Assembly: GCA_021613535.1 (NCBI GenBank)
Contig: CP075496.1
Location: 11,780,001-11,844,000, forward strand
Reading direction: 5' to 3'
From: Adineta vaga
Taxonomy: Eukaryota; Rotifera
Length of the DNA: 64,000 nt
Shown: positions 44,700 to 56,393 of the stretch, in pieces
Numbering within the stretch: position 1 is the first letter of the stretch
Layout of the letters: the number at the start of each line of letters is the position of its first letter
Notes under the pieces: generated by a model
What the model saw: only the letters and a program-made list of their open reading frames with translations
The model's database searches: none
What the model was told of the DNA's origin: nothing
Translations under genes and position numbers: made by a program

Positions 44700-44991
44700 A
44701 CTTTCAGTTTTGATTTGAATCATTCTTTCTTATAATTCTTTGATTTAAATTTTTAATCAATTTAGTAGATATTAAGTTTTTTAAAGAACTAAACCAACAG
44801 GCATGGTTATAATGTGATAAATATTGTCTTTAAGAACGATATTAATAAAATAAATACGATAGAAATAACACATAATTTTCTACGAAAATGTGATGTATTT
44901 TATGTTTATCGATCATTTTGAATAATCTAGTTTAAATACGAACGAAAGAGTACAAATCTATTAGTACTATGCATACTTAAAGCATGTCTTT

Positions 44992-45393
44992 TTATCTGTT
45001 ATTCTCATTCGCACTTTCGCAGTAGGCCCATGTTTTTTCTTCAAAATTTTTACATCCATTCTGATTTGTAATACTTAAACATTGTAGATCATAAAATTTT
45101 TTATTCCTTCGTATTGCTTCTGTCTTATTCCATTGATATGTTTTCGTTATATTATCATATGGAATAGATTCAGCGGCGAGATATGCTATGAAATGATTAT
45201 TAATTTGTTCCAATGTACAAAGAAAATAATGATTAGATATATGAAAACGTATTTCAATGAGTAATGTTCTATATATGTGTGAATCAATAGATTCTGAAAT
45301 ATGTCGATAAGTAAATGAACCACCGAGAAAATGAGAAGCGATCGTATATGAAAAAAAGAAAGAAAAATTTAGAAAAAAATATTGAAAGTTCAT
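44992..45393 (-). CDS. Small secreted protein, unknown
   Basis: Single-exon frame of 133 aa. The N-terminus is a strongly hydrophobic Phe-rich signal peptide (FFLNFSFFFSYTIASHF), followed by LGGSFTYRHISES and a domain with three cysteines (FLCTLEQ, DLQCLSIT, GCKNFEE) plus a terminal WAYCES. The SHFLGG-(S/T)-FTYR opening resembles the first strand of secreted beta-sandwich proteins common in rotifers (SHFRGGT-type), but the protein is far shorter than those, so it may be truncated. No function assigned. Confidence 0.5.
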   Translation of the reverse strand: MNFQYFFLNFSFFFSYTIASHFLGGSFTYRHISESIDSHIYRTLLIEIRFHISNHYFLCTLEQINNHFIAYLAAESIPYDNITKTYQWNKTEAIRRNKKFYDLQCLSITNQNGCKNFEEKTWAYCESANENNR

Positions 45394-45859
45394 TTTTGTT
45401 CAAACAGAAAAACAATTCTTCTCGTTGATTGTCAATAAACGCGCTTGAAAGATATATTCTGAACAATTTACAAGTCGTGTATTCTATATATGGTATACAG
45501 TATGCCAAAGAACTCACATTTTTTCAGTAATACTAATAGTTCTCAGCATTTTATCAAGAATATAATGTAATGTTCAAAAAATAAAATTGAAGTATATACT
45601 CTTACCTCATCTTTCACTCTTCAATTCTTTCTAAAACTGATGTTCCAAGTACAGAAGTGTCACTGAGTTTTCTATGCTTTTTCTACTGTCTTAGTCTGCA
45701 CGTGGTGTATTATTTCGCAACTAAACACAAAAAATTATTAGACTTTTCTATCGGAAAATTATGTATAAGATATAAAGATTTATTTTTGAAATTTATCAAA
45801 TATTCACGAAAATAAAACAACAAACTGTTTCAAAAACAGATATATACGGTTATACTTTA
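45394..45859. other. Spacer between two small minus-strand genes
   Basis: A 466 bp AT-rich spacer with no supported gene. Confidence 0.35.
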
Positions 45860-46287
45860 TCAACTTGTTGTCATAACTTTACTTGCTAAATCATTTGATG
45901 AACTCGGTTTTAATCCAGAAGAAATCATTGGACTTCTCATCGGGACTACCGTTGATACATAAGGACGTCCCTTAGTAGTTGTTGCTGTTGTTATTGTATG
46001 TCGTTGATTTTTCACAGGAATCTGCCGTGTAGTAATGTGATCATTTTCCTTATCACACCATCTACATATTAAATTCAATAGACAATCACACATATGATAG
46101 TACGCAATTTCACTTACGATCCACACACAATTTGCCAACAAATACAAAAAGCGATTAACTAAATTACAGAAAAACAATGACTAATTCATATTCTTTATTC
46201 TCAAGGAAATTATTCACATACCAATCCAACGAATCCACCTATGCCAATACTAAGCCCCATAACAATTGCTTTTGTGTCTTCATCCAT
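45860..46287 (-). CDS. Small single-pass membrane protein, unknown
   Basis: Three exons read from ATG at 46287 (MDEDTKAIVMGLSIG), with introns of about 56-63 bp, to a stop at 45860. The product is about 95 aa. A transmembrane helix (IVMGLSIGIGGFVGLLIAF) bearing GxxxG-type spacing leads into CICW and a Cys-containing RWCDKE, then a basic Thr/Ser-rich tail (TTRQIPVKNQRHTITTATT) ending SNDLASKVMTTS. The layout resembles small tail-exposed adaptor or shisa-like fragments, but nothing specific is recognised. Splice junctions keep frame and give a continuous helix across the first intron, which supports the model. Confidence 0.55.
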
Positions 46288-48487
46288 AATTGTTATTATG
46301 AAAAATCAAGAAGAACTTTCAGTTGTTTTGTTTCTATATTAAATAACACATTAACTTGTGAATAAGAAAGAAAAAAAGATTGACTCTTATTTCCGATTTT
46401 TCAACTAAGAATACATCCTCTTACTAGCAACTCACACTTTAAAATTTGCATTTCTCTCTCTCTCTCTTCTATATAAATGCACTAAAATTTTCTATATAAT
46501 AAGCATCTATACAAGTAAGTGTCAACTAGAATAAAAGAAAAAAGCATTCTAAAGAAGAAAACTAGGTAACTAATTTGAAAAAAACTATTCAACTAATGAT
46601 CAGATAGCATGATTTCCATAGAAATGAAAAGTCAATGTCCTAACACTGACTTGACTATTTGGTTACCAGGAAATAAATAAAAGGAACTTGTCGAAAGAAC
46701 ATAAAGAATGAAATTATTGACCTTTATTCTTAAAATATCAGAAAAAGAGAGGAGTATAGAAGTTCAATTCTATAGATAGTTGTTTTTATTGATTATACCG
46801 AGTTGCTCAGTCATATTTCAATGTGATATCGAACAAAGGAAAGAAACAATTGATTTCCCCAATGATATTGATACTTATTCTTACTGATTGCCTTTATCAA
46901 ATATAAATGACAAATATGTTCGTAATAAACTCAATTCTGATTGAACAGATCAACTGTTTTTTGAAAAAATTTAGATTACAGGCTCGTAAATAGAACATTA
47001 TCATCTGAACATTTGGAAAATGTTTGAATATTTATTTGAAAAAGAAATTATCGATATGTGAATGATTGGGATAGTATATAGAAATGAACAAGTTCAGGCA
47101 TCTTGATAGAGAACAATTAATGAAATAATCTCTATGAATATGTATGATGAAAAAAGTCGGTTGGACAATTTGAAGCATAAACATGAGCAGAATAAGAGAT
47201 TGGAAAATCTTATCGGGGTATTAAAGAAAAAGCTGTTAAGAGTTCCATATACCACAGAGGGCGGGAAAGAAATGTGGATGGGTATGTGCTTTATGCTTAT
47301 ATGAATTGTACGATCCGCTCAAAAAATCTTCTGTTGTTTCTCTTCCTTTGATGTTAACTGCTATTTTATGTAACTTCTTATTTTCCTTTGTAATAGGAGG
47401 TTAGACAAATAGACTCTTTATGATCGATACGTTCAAATATTATATAGTTCGTTAATAAAAAACAAAGAATCATTGATACAGACATCTTCGAAATATTGGT
47501 TCATGATTTGTATGACAACTATGTTCATATACGCAGCGGGATACACAGGAAGAAAAATGATCTATGATAGACATAATCTAAACATAGGAAGAGATGATAA
47601 ATGATACTGAATTAGCTGCATCGATTTCGAAAAAGAATTCCTGGTAATTAGAAAATGCCGGTGAAATATAATTATAAACAATCTTTGATAGTTAAAAGAA
47701 AAGAAAGAAAGAAATGGTGTTTCATATCAATCAGATAGGGTTCGTTAATGATGGTCAATCATCATCATCATCAGTCGACTGCAAACAAGCGTGGTTTACA
47801 GGCGATAACGATGGTCAATAAGAAAGGTTAAATCAATGATTATAATGAAGGTCTTTCGTTGTCTGATTGAATCATTGAAAATTTAGAGAAATTAAAAAAA
47901 TGGGCAATTTAGCAAGATTTTCTTCCCATGACAATTTTTCGTTCAGTTTAAAACTATACGATCAATTTAGAATATATATCTTCAGTTTTCCATAAATAAA
48001 ATTGTTTTTCTAATTAAGTATTCATTTATGCAGTGTAAGAAACTGAAAGTAGATTAATATTCAATTAGTACAGTCATTCATTTATCTGAACTAAACTTCA
48101 TCAACCATTGAATCTGATGATAGTTGATGTTTACATATTCTCCTTACCAGCTCGAATACGTGACATGCTCACATCGTTTTTCTTTCCTTTCTCTCTGTCC
48201 ATTCTCTCGTTATAGTACAACTGGAAGAATCGTCGTGCACATTGCTTGTATATATTTTTCATTTCTCTTTTCTTTATTTCGTTGTTTCAATTGTTGTATG
48301 TGCTAAACGTCTTCGCGTCCATCATTAGAATTCATTCAGGCAAGTATATTTTCGAGGATACTATATACGAAGTTCTCAAACTATATGATTTCTAAAAAAT
48401 CTGTTTAGATACAATCAGCAAGATTGTTATTCATTTATTAGTACTTGTCTTTGATTAATATCTATTGATTGTACAGTATTTTTCAGT
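46288..48487. other. 2.2 kb spacer upstream of the N4C methyltransferase gene
   Basis: Long AT-rich spacer with a CT microsatellite near 46451-46467. I see no domain-bearing frame, tRNA or repeat element. The right end has an acceptor-like TTTTTCAG (AG at 48485-48486) one base before the ATG. Confidence 0.45.
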
Positions 48488-50852
48488 ATGAAAAAGTCAA
48501 ATAAGAAAATTGAAGTTATCGATTTAACCAAAGATGAAAATGATGAAGAAAAATGTGCAACGAATCAACAGTGTAACGGCCCAACATGTCGATATACATG
48601 TAGAATTGTAATTGAAAATGCGGTTAGTTGATTCTATTCCTTTATTATTATGATATCTATACATATTTACACGAAGTTAAAAGTCGTTGAGTTCGACTAA
48701 TCGGAATGTTCAAAAAAGTTGAACCGTTAATATCGAGGGACACAGAATACACGAACCAACATGATAAATAAATATATTTCATGATTAGTTACTACATGAA
48801 ACTATAAGAAATATAAGGAAAGAAGAAAAACACGTGGTAGATATCGGAGATTTTTACTTGTATATATGTGATTGATTGATATTTATCCAAGATTTTCTCT
48901 GCTATTTGAAATATAACGAATGTATTTTCTCGTAGGTTTCATCAGCAACTGTTCAACAACCAATTCGTCCGCCAAATGTTCATCGTGAATCGTCATTATC
49001 GAATAGTGATAGTTTTCAAAAGAAAAAACTAAAAGTAATTGTATATATTTAATACGATGCGCTTAGTAGCGTATTTTTGAATTTCTTCGCGTTTATTTAT
49101 TTATTTTTTTTCAACAGACCATTTGACCATCGTAGTTTTTGATATGATGATGTAGAGAACATAGAGTGTCGATTGACTGTCCGAGTAAATAACATTTTTT
49201 CGATAAATTGAGGCAATTTTTTCTTATATGATAGAGATAATTAAAACGAAAGTAGGCGCAAAAAAGCAATTACTAAATCTCTAACGATTAGCTGAAAAAA
49301 TAATTAATTGATGCAGCGACACTATTTATTTCGTCGAAATTTAAAAGTATTCGCAGAAGTTCCTAAAGCTTCACGCTCCGTATTTCGCAATTCAAGCTAA
49401 ACTCGAATGTCTCTCTACTTCTTTCTCTACATATGATCGAAATAAACTATTGATATTACTGAAGAAATCTTTTTGAATATGATTTTGAATCTATTTGTTT
49501 TTCTTTTAGTCATTTACTAACAAATATGTCGTTCTTGATTCTCTCGAAGGTTTAAGAAGTTTACCAGACAATTCCGTTCAATGTGTTGTTACATCTCCAC
49601 CATACAATAAACTTGGTCTTCGTGAAGGTCGTCCATATCTTGGTCAAATTATTTATGATACATACGATGATAATATGAATGAAGATGACTATCAAAAATG
49701 GCAATTACAAATTCTCAATGAAATTAATCGTATTCTTAAACCTGGTGGTTCAGCATTTTACAATCATAAAGATCGACGTTTTTGTAAACGAGATCATCCA
49801 CCAGAAAAATTTCTGTCTGACAGTGATTTAGAACTATATCAGACAATCATATGGGATCGCGGTTCGACAGTCAATCAAAATGCCCGTTATTTTCGTCCAT
49901 ATGTCGAAAAAATCTTTTGGTTTACAAAATCTATATCAGGCGAATCAACAACACCAAAATTTCATCGTGATCGTTTACCAGAATATTTTAAAGGTGTAAT
50001 TTGGAGAATTCCTCCAGATAAACGGAATAAACATCCAGCACCATTTCCAGCAATTCTAGCAGAAATTTGTATTCTAACCACAACAGAGGAAGGTAGAGTA
50101 TCTTGATTTATGGTAATTTTTCTACGAACTCTAATCTATGAATTGTTTCAGGTGATTTGGTTTTAGATCCATTTGCTGGTTCAGGAACAACCTTAGTCGC
50201 AGCAGCTAGTTTGAAACGGTCATATCTTGGTTTTGATATTAGCAGTAAATATCAAAAAATGTTTCATCAAAGATTGGCTACATCGAAGTCAAAAGTACAT
50301 TTGTGGGAAGAAATGTATACTGTTGAAAATATAGTAGATCATCGAGTTCGAAATGGACGTATGGAATATCTTCTTAAATGGAAAGGATATGATGCAAAAC
50401 AAAATACGGTAGGAACGATGAACTTTTACGAAGGAATAAGTTCAATTTGTGATTTTTTTAATTAAGTGGGAATATGAAGAGAATTTGAATTGTCCAAATT
50501 TACTTGAAGAATTCAAAGCATCATTAAAAAAACGAACGAAACAAAAACGAAGTTCATTCAAAAAGAAACCAGTGATTTTCGTTTCTTCAGATCAAGTGAG
50601 TCGCTTAGATTTTTTAACACACAAATCTTGATCGAATGTTCTATTCATACTATTTTTATTTAGTCACGAGATCGTAAGAGAACAATTTCATCCATCGATT
50701 CTACAGAAACTGAAGAAACTGATGAAAATTCAACAAAACGACATTGCCAAAGTGCGCCTATTTTTCGGCAAAGAGCAGTCTTATGTGAATCATTAAATTG
50801 TGACAATAACCATGTTATTTATGGTGGTTATCGATTACGTCTCAGACAATAA
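48488..50852 (+). CDS. N4CMT: N4-cytosine DNA methyltransferase with chromodomain (N4CMT)
   Basis: Six exons: 48488-48622, 48936-49034, 49510-50092, 50152-50408, 50467-50595, 50664-50852; 463 aa. The N-terminal 78 residues are basic/acidic with Cys pairs ([10 protein letters not shown]) and have no bacterial counterpart. The catalytic domain has motif IV TSPPYN (residues 106-111), the N4C/N6A amino-methylase signature with SPPY typical of N4C enzymes, and then motif [15 protein letters not shown] (from residue 278); the IV-before-I order is that of beta-class methylases. A chromodomain follows at about 327-375 ([32 protein letters not shown]), with the aromatic-cage Tyr, Trp and Tyr retained, suggesting methyl-lysine histone binding. 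A basic tail with KKRTKQKR follows. Bdelloid rotifers are known to carry such a bacteria-derived enzyme that deposits 4mC; this is a full-length, intron-bearing copy. Confidence 0.93.
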
Positions 50853-51559
50853 AAATCTCCGTTTGTTTTAGTCAATCTCATTGATATGAGAAGCATTTGT
50901 TTTTGATCTTTTCATGTTGTGTGCATCATTTTTTTCCTTTCGTTGTTCAGATATCAACGTTTTTTTTGCTTTAACTAGAAACTTTCATTGAAATAGAACA
51001 TACGTTTCCATGCTCGACACTTATCAGTTTTATCATCTACTATGCATTATCTTTTTGGGTTATTGAGTTCAAACAGTAAATCTCTTGATTGAATATTTTC
51101 AAAAAGATTTCCACAGACATTTGAATCCATGCAAATCTGTAATACAATGAAGAATATTCGTGAACATTTGCTTTGGATCGACTAGGGAAAAAGAAGATTA
51201 TCGATCTTATTCGCGAGGCAAAATTGTCGCCAGAATACAGTTGTCAATCAGAGAAAAAAATTTATAAATACAATAAGATAATATTATACCTATTGGTTCA
51301 TACAAACCAATTTCTACTCTGCTATACTTATTACATTTTGAATATGTCGATAACAGAAATGAAGAGGCTTGTTTCTGTTTGTCGAATCAATTTTTTTAAC
51401 TCGTTCTTTTGCTTTTTTTCTACGTTACTACTTTATAGACGCAGTCACCTTTTTCTTTCAGCTTGCACATTATCTTTCCTCTCGTATTACGCACATCAAT
51501 TAATTTTTACATTTTTTTTGAAAGAAAGAAAAAAGGGCAATTTCATATTGTTATATCAA
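50853..51559. other. Spacer before the F-BAR gene
   Basis: A 707 bp spacer. An open frame runs from 51173 into the F-BAR gene, but its product is low-complexity and hydrophobic, so I treat it as untranslated. Confidence 0.4.
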
Positions 51560-52468
51560 ATGGCAACTACACCAGTAACGAGCCCGGCGACACATGGCTT
51601 TTTTGAACCTGCACAATACGAACGTTGCATTAATCGCTATGAATTCGGTAGTGATTTACTTGGTCATTTATCAACAATGTTCGAAGAACGATCGAATTTA
51701 GAACATAGTTATGTCAATGCTCTTCGTTCCTGGTCAAGAAAATGGCATGGTGAATTAACAAAATTAAATGAATATCCATCTAATAAACGAGTTTGGGATC
51801 AAATTGTTTCTACGGGTGAACAAATGGCCGATATCCATCAGACAATTGCATCGAATTTACATGATAATATTCAACCGAAATTAAAACAATGGAGAAAAGA
51901 TAATTATGAAAAATCAATTATAAATTATAAGAAATCGAAAGAATTCGAAAAAGAATTTGAAAACGTACAGAAACCATGGAATAAATTACTTGAATCAATT
52001 TATGAAGCCAAACAAAATTATCATAAATTAATGAAAATATCAAAGCAATGTGAACACCAAAAATTATCAATGCCAATTGAAACACCGAGTGAAACTCAAA
52101 AACAAATTGTTGATCATTATATTCAAGTGAGTCTCGACGTTGATACAGCCCGAACAAGATATCAACAATTATTACGTGATGTAGCACCGAATGCTGAACC
52201 AAGACAACGTTACGAAGCAAATATGATTGAAGTCTTTCAACATACACAAGCATTTGAAAGTAAACGTCTCGATTTTGTCAAAGATATCTTTACAGATTAT
52301 ATCAAAACTTTACAACAACAAGCTGTTGCTAATAAAATGCTTGATGATTATGTACGAGTTTTACAAACACATAATACTCCAGGTGATCTGGAAATTTGGT
52401 ACAAGAATCATGGGCCAGGTACACAATCACATTATCCAGTTTTTGAAGAATATCAAGATACTTTATGA
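51560..52468 (+). CDS. F-BAR domain protein, PACSIN/syndapin-like, no SH3
   Basis: Single exon, 302 aa, from MATTPVTSPATHGFFEPAQY. The F-BAR domain spans nearly the whole protein: FFEPAQYERCINRYEFGSDL, MFEERSNLEHSYVNALRSWS, KWHGELTK, a long coiled coil, FESKRLDFVKDIF, and the PACSIN-type end LEIWYKNHGPGTQSHYPVFE. F-BAR dimers bend membranes in endocytosis. Vertebrate and fly PACSIN proteins continue with an NPF linker and a C-terminal SH3 that binds dynamin and N-WASP; here the frame stops right after FEEYQDTL. The next gene is on the other strand and gives no SH3. So this is a minimal F-BAR copy, possibly a retroposed or truncated paralogue since it also lacks introns. Confidence 0.85.
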   Translation: MATTPVTSPATHGFFEPAQYERCINRYEFGSDLLGHLSTMFEERSNLEHSYVNALRSWSRKWHGELTKLNEYPSNKRVWDQIVSTGEQMADIHQTIASNLHDNIQPKLKQWRKDNYEKSIINYKKSKEFEKEFENVQKPWNKLLESIYEAKQNYHKLMKISKQCEHQKLSMPIETPSETQKQIVDHYIQVSLDVDTARTRYQQLLRDVAPNAEPRQRYEANMIEVFQHTQAFESKRLDFVKDIFTDYIKTLQQQAVANKMLDDYVRVLQTHNTPGDLEIWYKNHGPGTQSHYPVFEEYQDTL

Positions 52469-52670
52469 ATGATTACGTTTTTACTTTCAAAGGATATGTA
52501 ATAAAAAAAGAAGAGAGAGAGAAAAAAAGAATGTTCGATGATTAAACTGAAAGGTATGAATCAATGTCAATAATTATTTTGTCAAAGAAAAAACACTATG
52601 ATTATATCGAAAATTAATAGAAAGTCGAAAGAAGAATTTATTGAAAAATCAAAATCTGTTTTTCTCCTCT

Positions 52671-54007
52671 CTATTGTAGAGATGTTCGCGTTGTTAATGA
52701 TGATGACCGTCCAAGTTCACTTGTGCCTGATGTAGCTGTTTGTGAACTTGAATATGTTGCTAATACAATAAAATCTCTAGCCGTTCTTGGCGGAGTAGTT
52801 AAATGTGAAGAATTTGAAACTAACATTGCTGATCGATTATTGTTTGTTCCATCACATTGCTCTCGTCGTTGTTCAAGTCGTCGTCGATTAATCAATGGTG
52901 AATTATTTGTGTAAACACTCACGCGTATATCTATACTCTCATTATTATGATTATTTAATTGATTTGATGATTTATATCGAGAACATGCTAATAATTTCAA
53001 AAATTCTCGTCGAAAATCTTGTCCACTTAATGTATATAAGATAAAATTCAATGCATGTTTCGTATACCATAATGATTCAAGTAAATCTATTACAAGCAAT
53101 TTCGTATTTGAAACTGTTCTTGATGATTTTAAACGATTTATACATATATAAATCACAGATGGACATGTTAATAACATAAATGCTAACGTAACAGATAGTA
53201 GCATGATTGTTAAACGATTATTTCGTTGTTGCTTTTTTGATGTTGTAAATAACATATTCGAACGCATTGTCGTACGAATAATTCCAATATTGGTAAATAT
53301 CATTAAACAAAATGGAATGATAGCAACAAATAATAAATCAAAGAAAGGTACATATAGACGAAAAAATCCGTCATATCTTGGTTGAGCCATACAAACAAAA
53401 TGAAGTGTATAATTGAAAGTTTCAGTTACATTTTCATGATCAAATTGATCAACTGGTATTCGTAATGGTATATTTGTTCCTATTGAAATAGAAGTTAAAA
53501 AAATATCTATGAAAAAGAATTAAACATGTTTTCCTTACCTACGATATGAAAATAATGTAAATTAGCTATACATACAATAAGAATAAGTATACATGAAGAT
53601 TTTCTTACACGTAAACTAGCATGACGACTTACAAAGAGATGTTTAATAATAAAATATCGATCGAAACTAACAATAACTAATATCCAAGATGCTAAATGCG
53701 AAAGTGTTGAAGAAAAAAATGTAAATGATCGACAAATCCATAAGGACGTATTTCGTACATCGACATTATATACATAACGATAAACATAACGTGTCGATCT
53801 CAAATAAATGAAGAGAATATCAATAACAGCTAGTATACATAAATATTGACATGTTGATTGACGACGAAAACGTTTTCGTAAAAGAATTTTCAAACATAAA
53901 ATATTGCCAATTGTACCAAATATCATTAAACATGGATAAAAGATTCGAAGAAGACCATAACGAATAAAAGGATGCCACATAATTTCATCAATAGAAGTGT
54001 TTAACAA
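52671..54007 (-). CDS. Class A (rhodopsin-like) peptide-type GPCR
   Basis: Two exons seen, to 53539 and then 53479-52671, with an upstream in-frame extension into an acceptor near 54030, so a first exon is missing from my model. Seven segments are visible: TM1 with GNILCLKILL, TM2 LAVIDILFIYL, TM3 ending SFDRYFII (DRY), TM4 SCILILIVCIANL, an extracellular loop with NVTETFNYT glycosylation sites and Cys, TM5 LFVAIIPFCLMIF, TM6 LLSVTLAFMLLTCPSVIYI and TM7 HALNFILYTLSG. The NPxxY motif is changed to NFILY. The tail is long, Ser/Arg/Asn-rich and has possible phosphorylation sites. It resembles FMRFamide/orphan peptide receptors expanded in rotifers; ligand unknown. Confidence 0.85.
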
Positions 54008-54947
54008 AATATTTCTATATTCTACGACGCATATCTGTTAAGAGAGTAATAAACAAAAGGAAAAGAAACTTGTCGTAATTTATTAATCATTTTTCTAGAA
54101 GTCATGAGAAAAAGTTTTCTACGTTTTACAAACTATATATTTACAACAATGTCGATTTTTGTAAAGAAATTTACTTACTGATCTTTTGATAAAAAGTCAA
54201 AGTATTTTCTTCATTCTATCTGTTAATCAGAAACGTTCAAATGAATATATGTTGATCATTTGTACTTTTCTTTTTAACTATATGATTAGAAATGACAAGT
54301 CACACATTCAGACATACGAATATCCGTATGTCATCATTACATTATGGTTTTAACTCAATAAGATTAGAGAGAATATGTCGGGTTTTCTTTTTGCCTTTGG
54401 GCGTGTCTTCATATAGACATCAAACACTGCCTACCTATTGTTTAATGTCGGACAATTCTAAAATTGTTTGTATAGTATAGAATCATTATTTTTTTTCCCC
54501 GTATACATCATTGATTGAATCTATTCTTAACTGAATGAACCTGTAATAGATTTGATATATTTGAATACTTATCAATCGACAAATGATGATCTGTAGGCAA
54601 TAATATGATTGACATTAACTTACATGAGAAGATAAAAAGCATCCAATATCGTAATGAAGTAGATTATATGAATAATCAGTGTCGAACACTCAAGATATAA
54701 AAGATTTTTTAATATACTGGAGAAAAAGTGCGATCGTCTTGGTTAAACTCGTAGAAAATTACTGAATAGATATAATGAACATTGTATTATGGCTTATACT
54801 TCGTAAACTTCAAAATACGCAGAATGTTGATAAAATTTAGAGGAATAATGGCAGTATGCTAGATTTGATTTAAAAAATGAATGAAATAATGCTCCTTTTA
54901 TCAGAAGATAAATTGAATAGAACAAAAGAATATTTTATTTTCTATTT
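54008..54947. other. Spacer between GPCR 5' end and C45 gene 3' end
   Basis: A 940 bp AT-rich spacer. It should contain the first GPCR exon, which I could not place. A short frame at 54292-54480 has no support. Confidence 0.35.
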
Positions 54948-56393
54948 CTAAGTACATAAATCGTTTAGATAGTAGATAAAGGAAGGTTGAGTGTTATGTT
55001 TGGGATTATGTTGATAAATGACGAGTTCTAATGTATGAAAATTAAAATGTGCCGTACAAAGTGTAACTGAATTCGAGTCAGTTTGACTTGAAATACGAAA
55101 AATTGGAAATGATTCATTTTCATTATCACCTAATAAACGGAGAGCATCATCAACAGTAAAGATTTCACCGAATTCTTGACCACGTTTCCAACGATTATAA
55201 GTTGAATCAAGAGATTTTTGTTGAAGAATAAGTTTATGTAAACGTTCATAATGATTATAATGTACAAGATAATTCGATACCATTTCACATTGATCTAAAG
55301 AAAATATCGTAATGAAAAACAAAATTCATAAGAGTTTTCTTTACCATTTCCTTTATTTTCTTTTTGACCATCGTTTATTATGCGACATTTACTGATAAAA
55401 TTCTCATTGGAATTTTTTAAATTTGGTCCTATTTCATAATTTAATAGAGAATTTTCTTCACGAAAAAAAGCTCCATTGATACAAAAACCAAATGCCACTG
55501 GAGATATACGAAGTAAATTATCTAAATCTTCTTCATTTCGTACCGATAAAAGTGCACGATTAACAATTTGTCGTGGTAAACGACCATGCGCTACAAAATT
55601 TGGATAGAGACCATTCAAAGCAAATGCAAAACCATGTTTATTAGCACCAAAACCATTTCCTAAAAGACAAATAGAACGAATTCATATTTGACATTAATAT
55701 TTACATTTGGATTAAACGAAACTTTTATATTTTTGTATTCTCTATACTTTCAATAACTCTATTTCTTTGTAGAATAATACGATGCATCTTATTCATATCA
55801 TACTCGATCAATAAAGTATATGAAAGTTTACCTGGAATAGCACCAGCATAACAATAAGCAATAAATTTCTCTTCCGGACTATGACGTTGTCCATCATTAT
55901 ATTCAATTGAATGAATATCTGCTTCTACAAGATATCCAGTCATATATAAAGCTGTTGCATGATCCTCATTATGTAATAAAGAAAATGTATTTGTATCTTG
56001 TCGATTAAGTAAAACAGTTGTACAACCTTTTTCACCAGTTTCATCTTTAATTTCATGAGATTTATCTTTTTCTTTCGATAGATTATAAGCTGTCTGAGTT
56101 TCATTTAAAAAATTTAAGACAAGAATTTGTTCTAATGGTACTTCTGATCCATCAGATAAACCATTGATTTCATCCCAATACCATGGATATAATAAACGAA
56201 TTGTTTTAATAAAATCTCGATATAAATTAAAACCCTCTTCTGTTTGAATAAATGCAAATAATGGTGATAATACGGCAAGATCGTCAGCTATACGATGACG
56301 AATTGCTTCACGTGTTGATTTACCAATAACGTATGCACATTCATAGTGTGTACCCTTGACACGATACAACGGTATTCGAGTTGTTGAGGTCAT
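54948..56393 (-). CDS. C45-family Ntn-hydrolase / acyltransferase
   Basis: Three exons, 56393-55832, 55659-55345 and 55294-54948, about 407 aa. It belongs to the peptidase C45 / isopenicillin-N acyltransferase-like superfamily (fungal IAT; insect tan, beta-alanyl-dopamine hydrolase). The N-terminal part holds YRVKGTHYECAYVIGKSTRE and EINGLSDGSEVPLEQILVLN. The autoprocessing site is EKGCTTVLL with the nucleophile Cys124, to be exposed by cleavage after Gly123; then LHNEDHATA, YCYAGAIPG, NGFGANKHGFAFALNGLYPN and the C-terminal SVTLCTAHFNFHTLELVIY. Key residues for self-cleavage are present. Substrate unknown: hydrolysis of an amide or acyl transfer. No signal peptide, so probably intracellular. 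Confidence 0.85.

Noticed and set aside
51173-51559. N-terminal extension of the F-BAR gene
   Set aside because: Hydrophobic, low-complexity, and ahead of a well-placed ATG with F-BAR homology starting shortly after; more likely untranslated.
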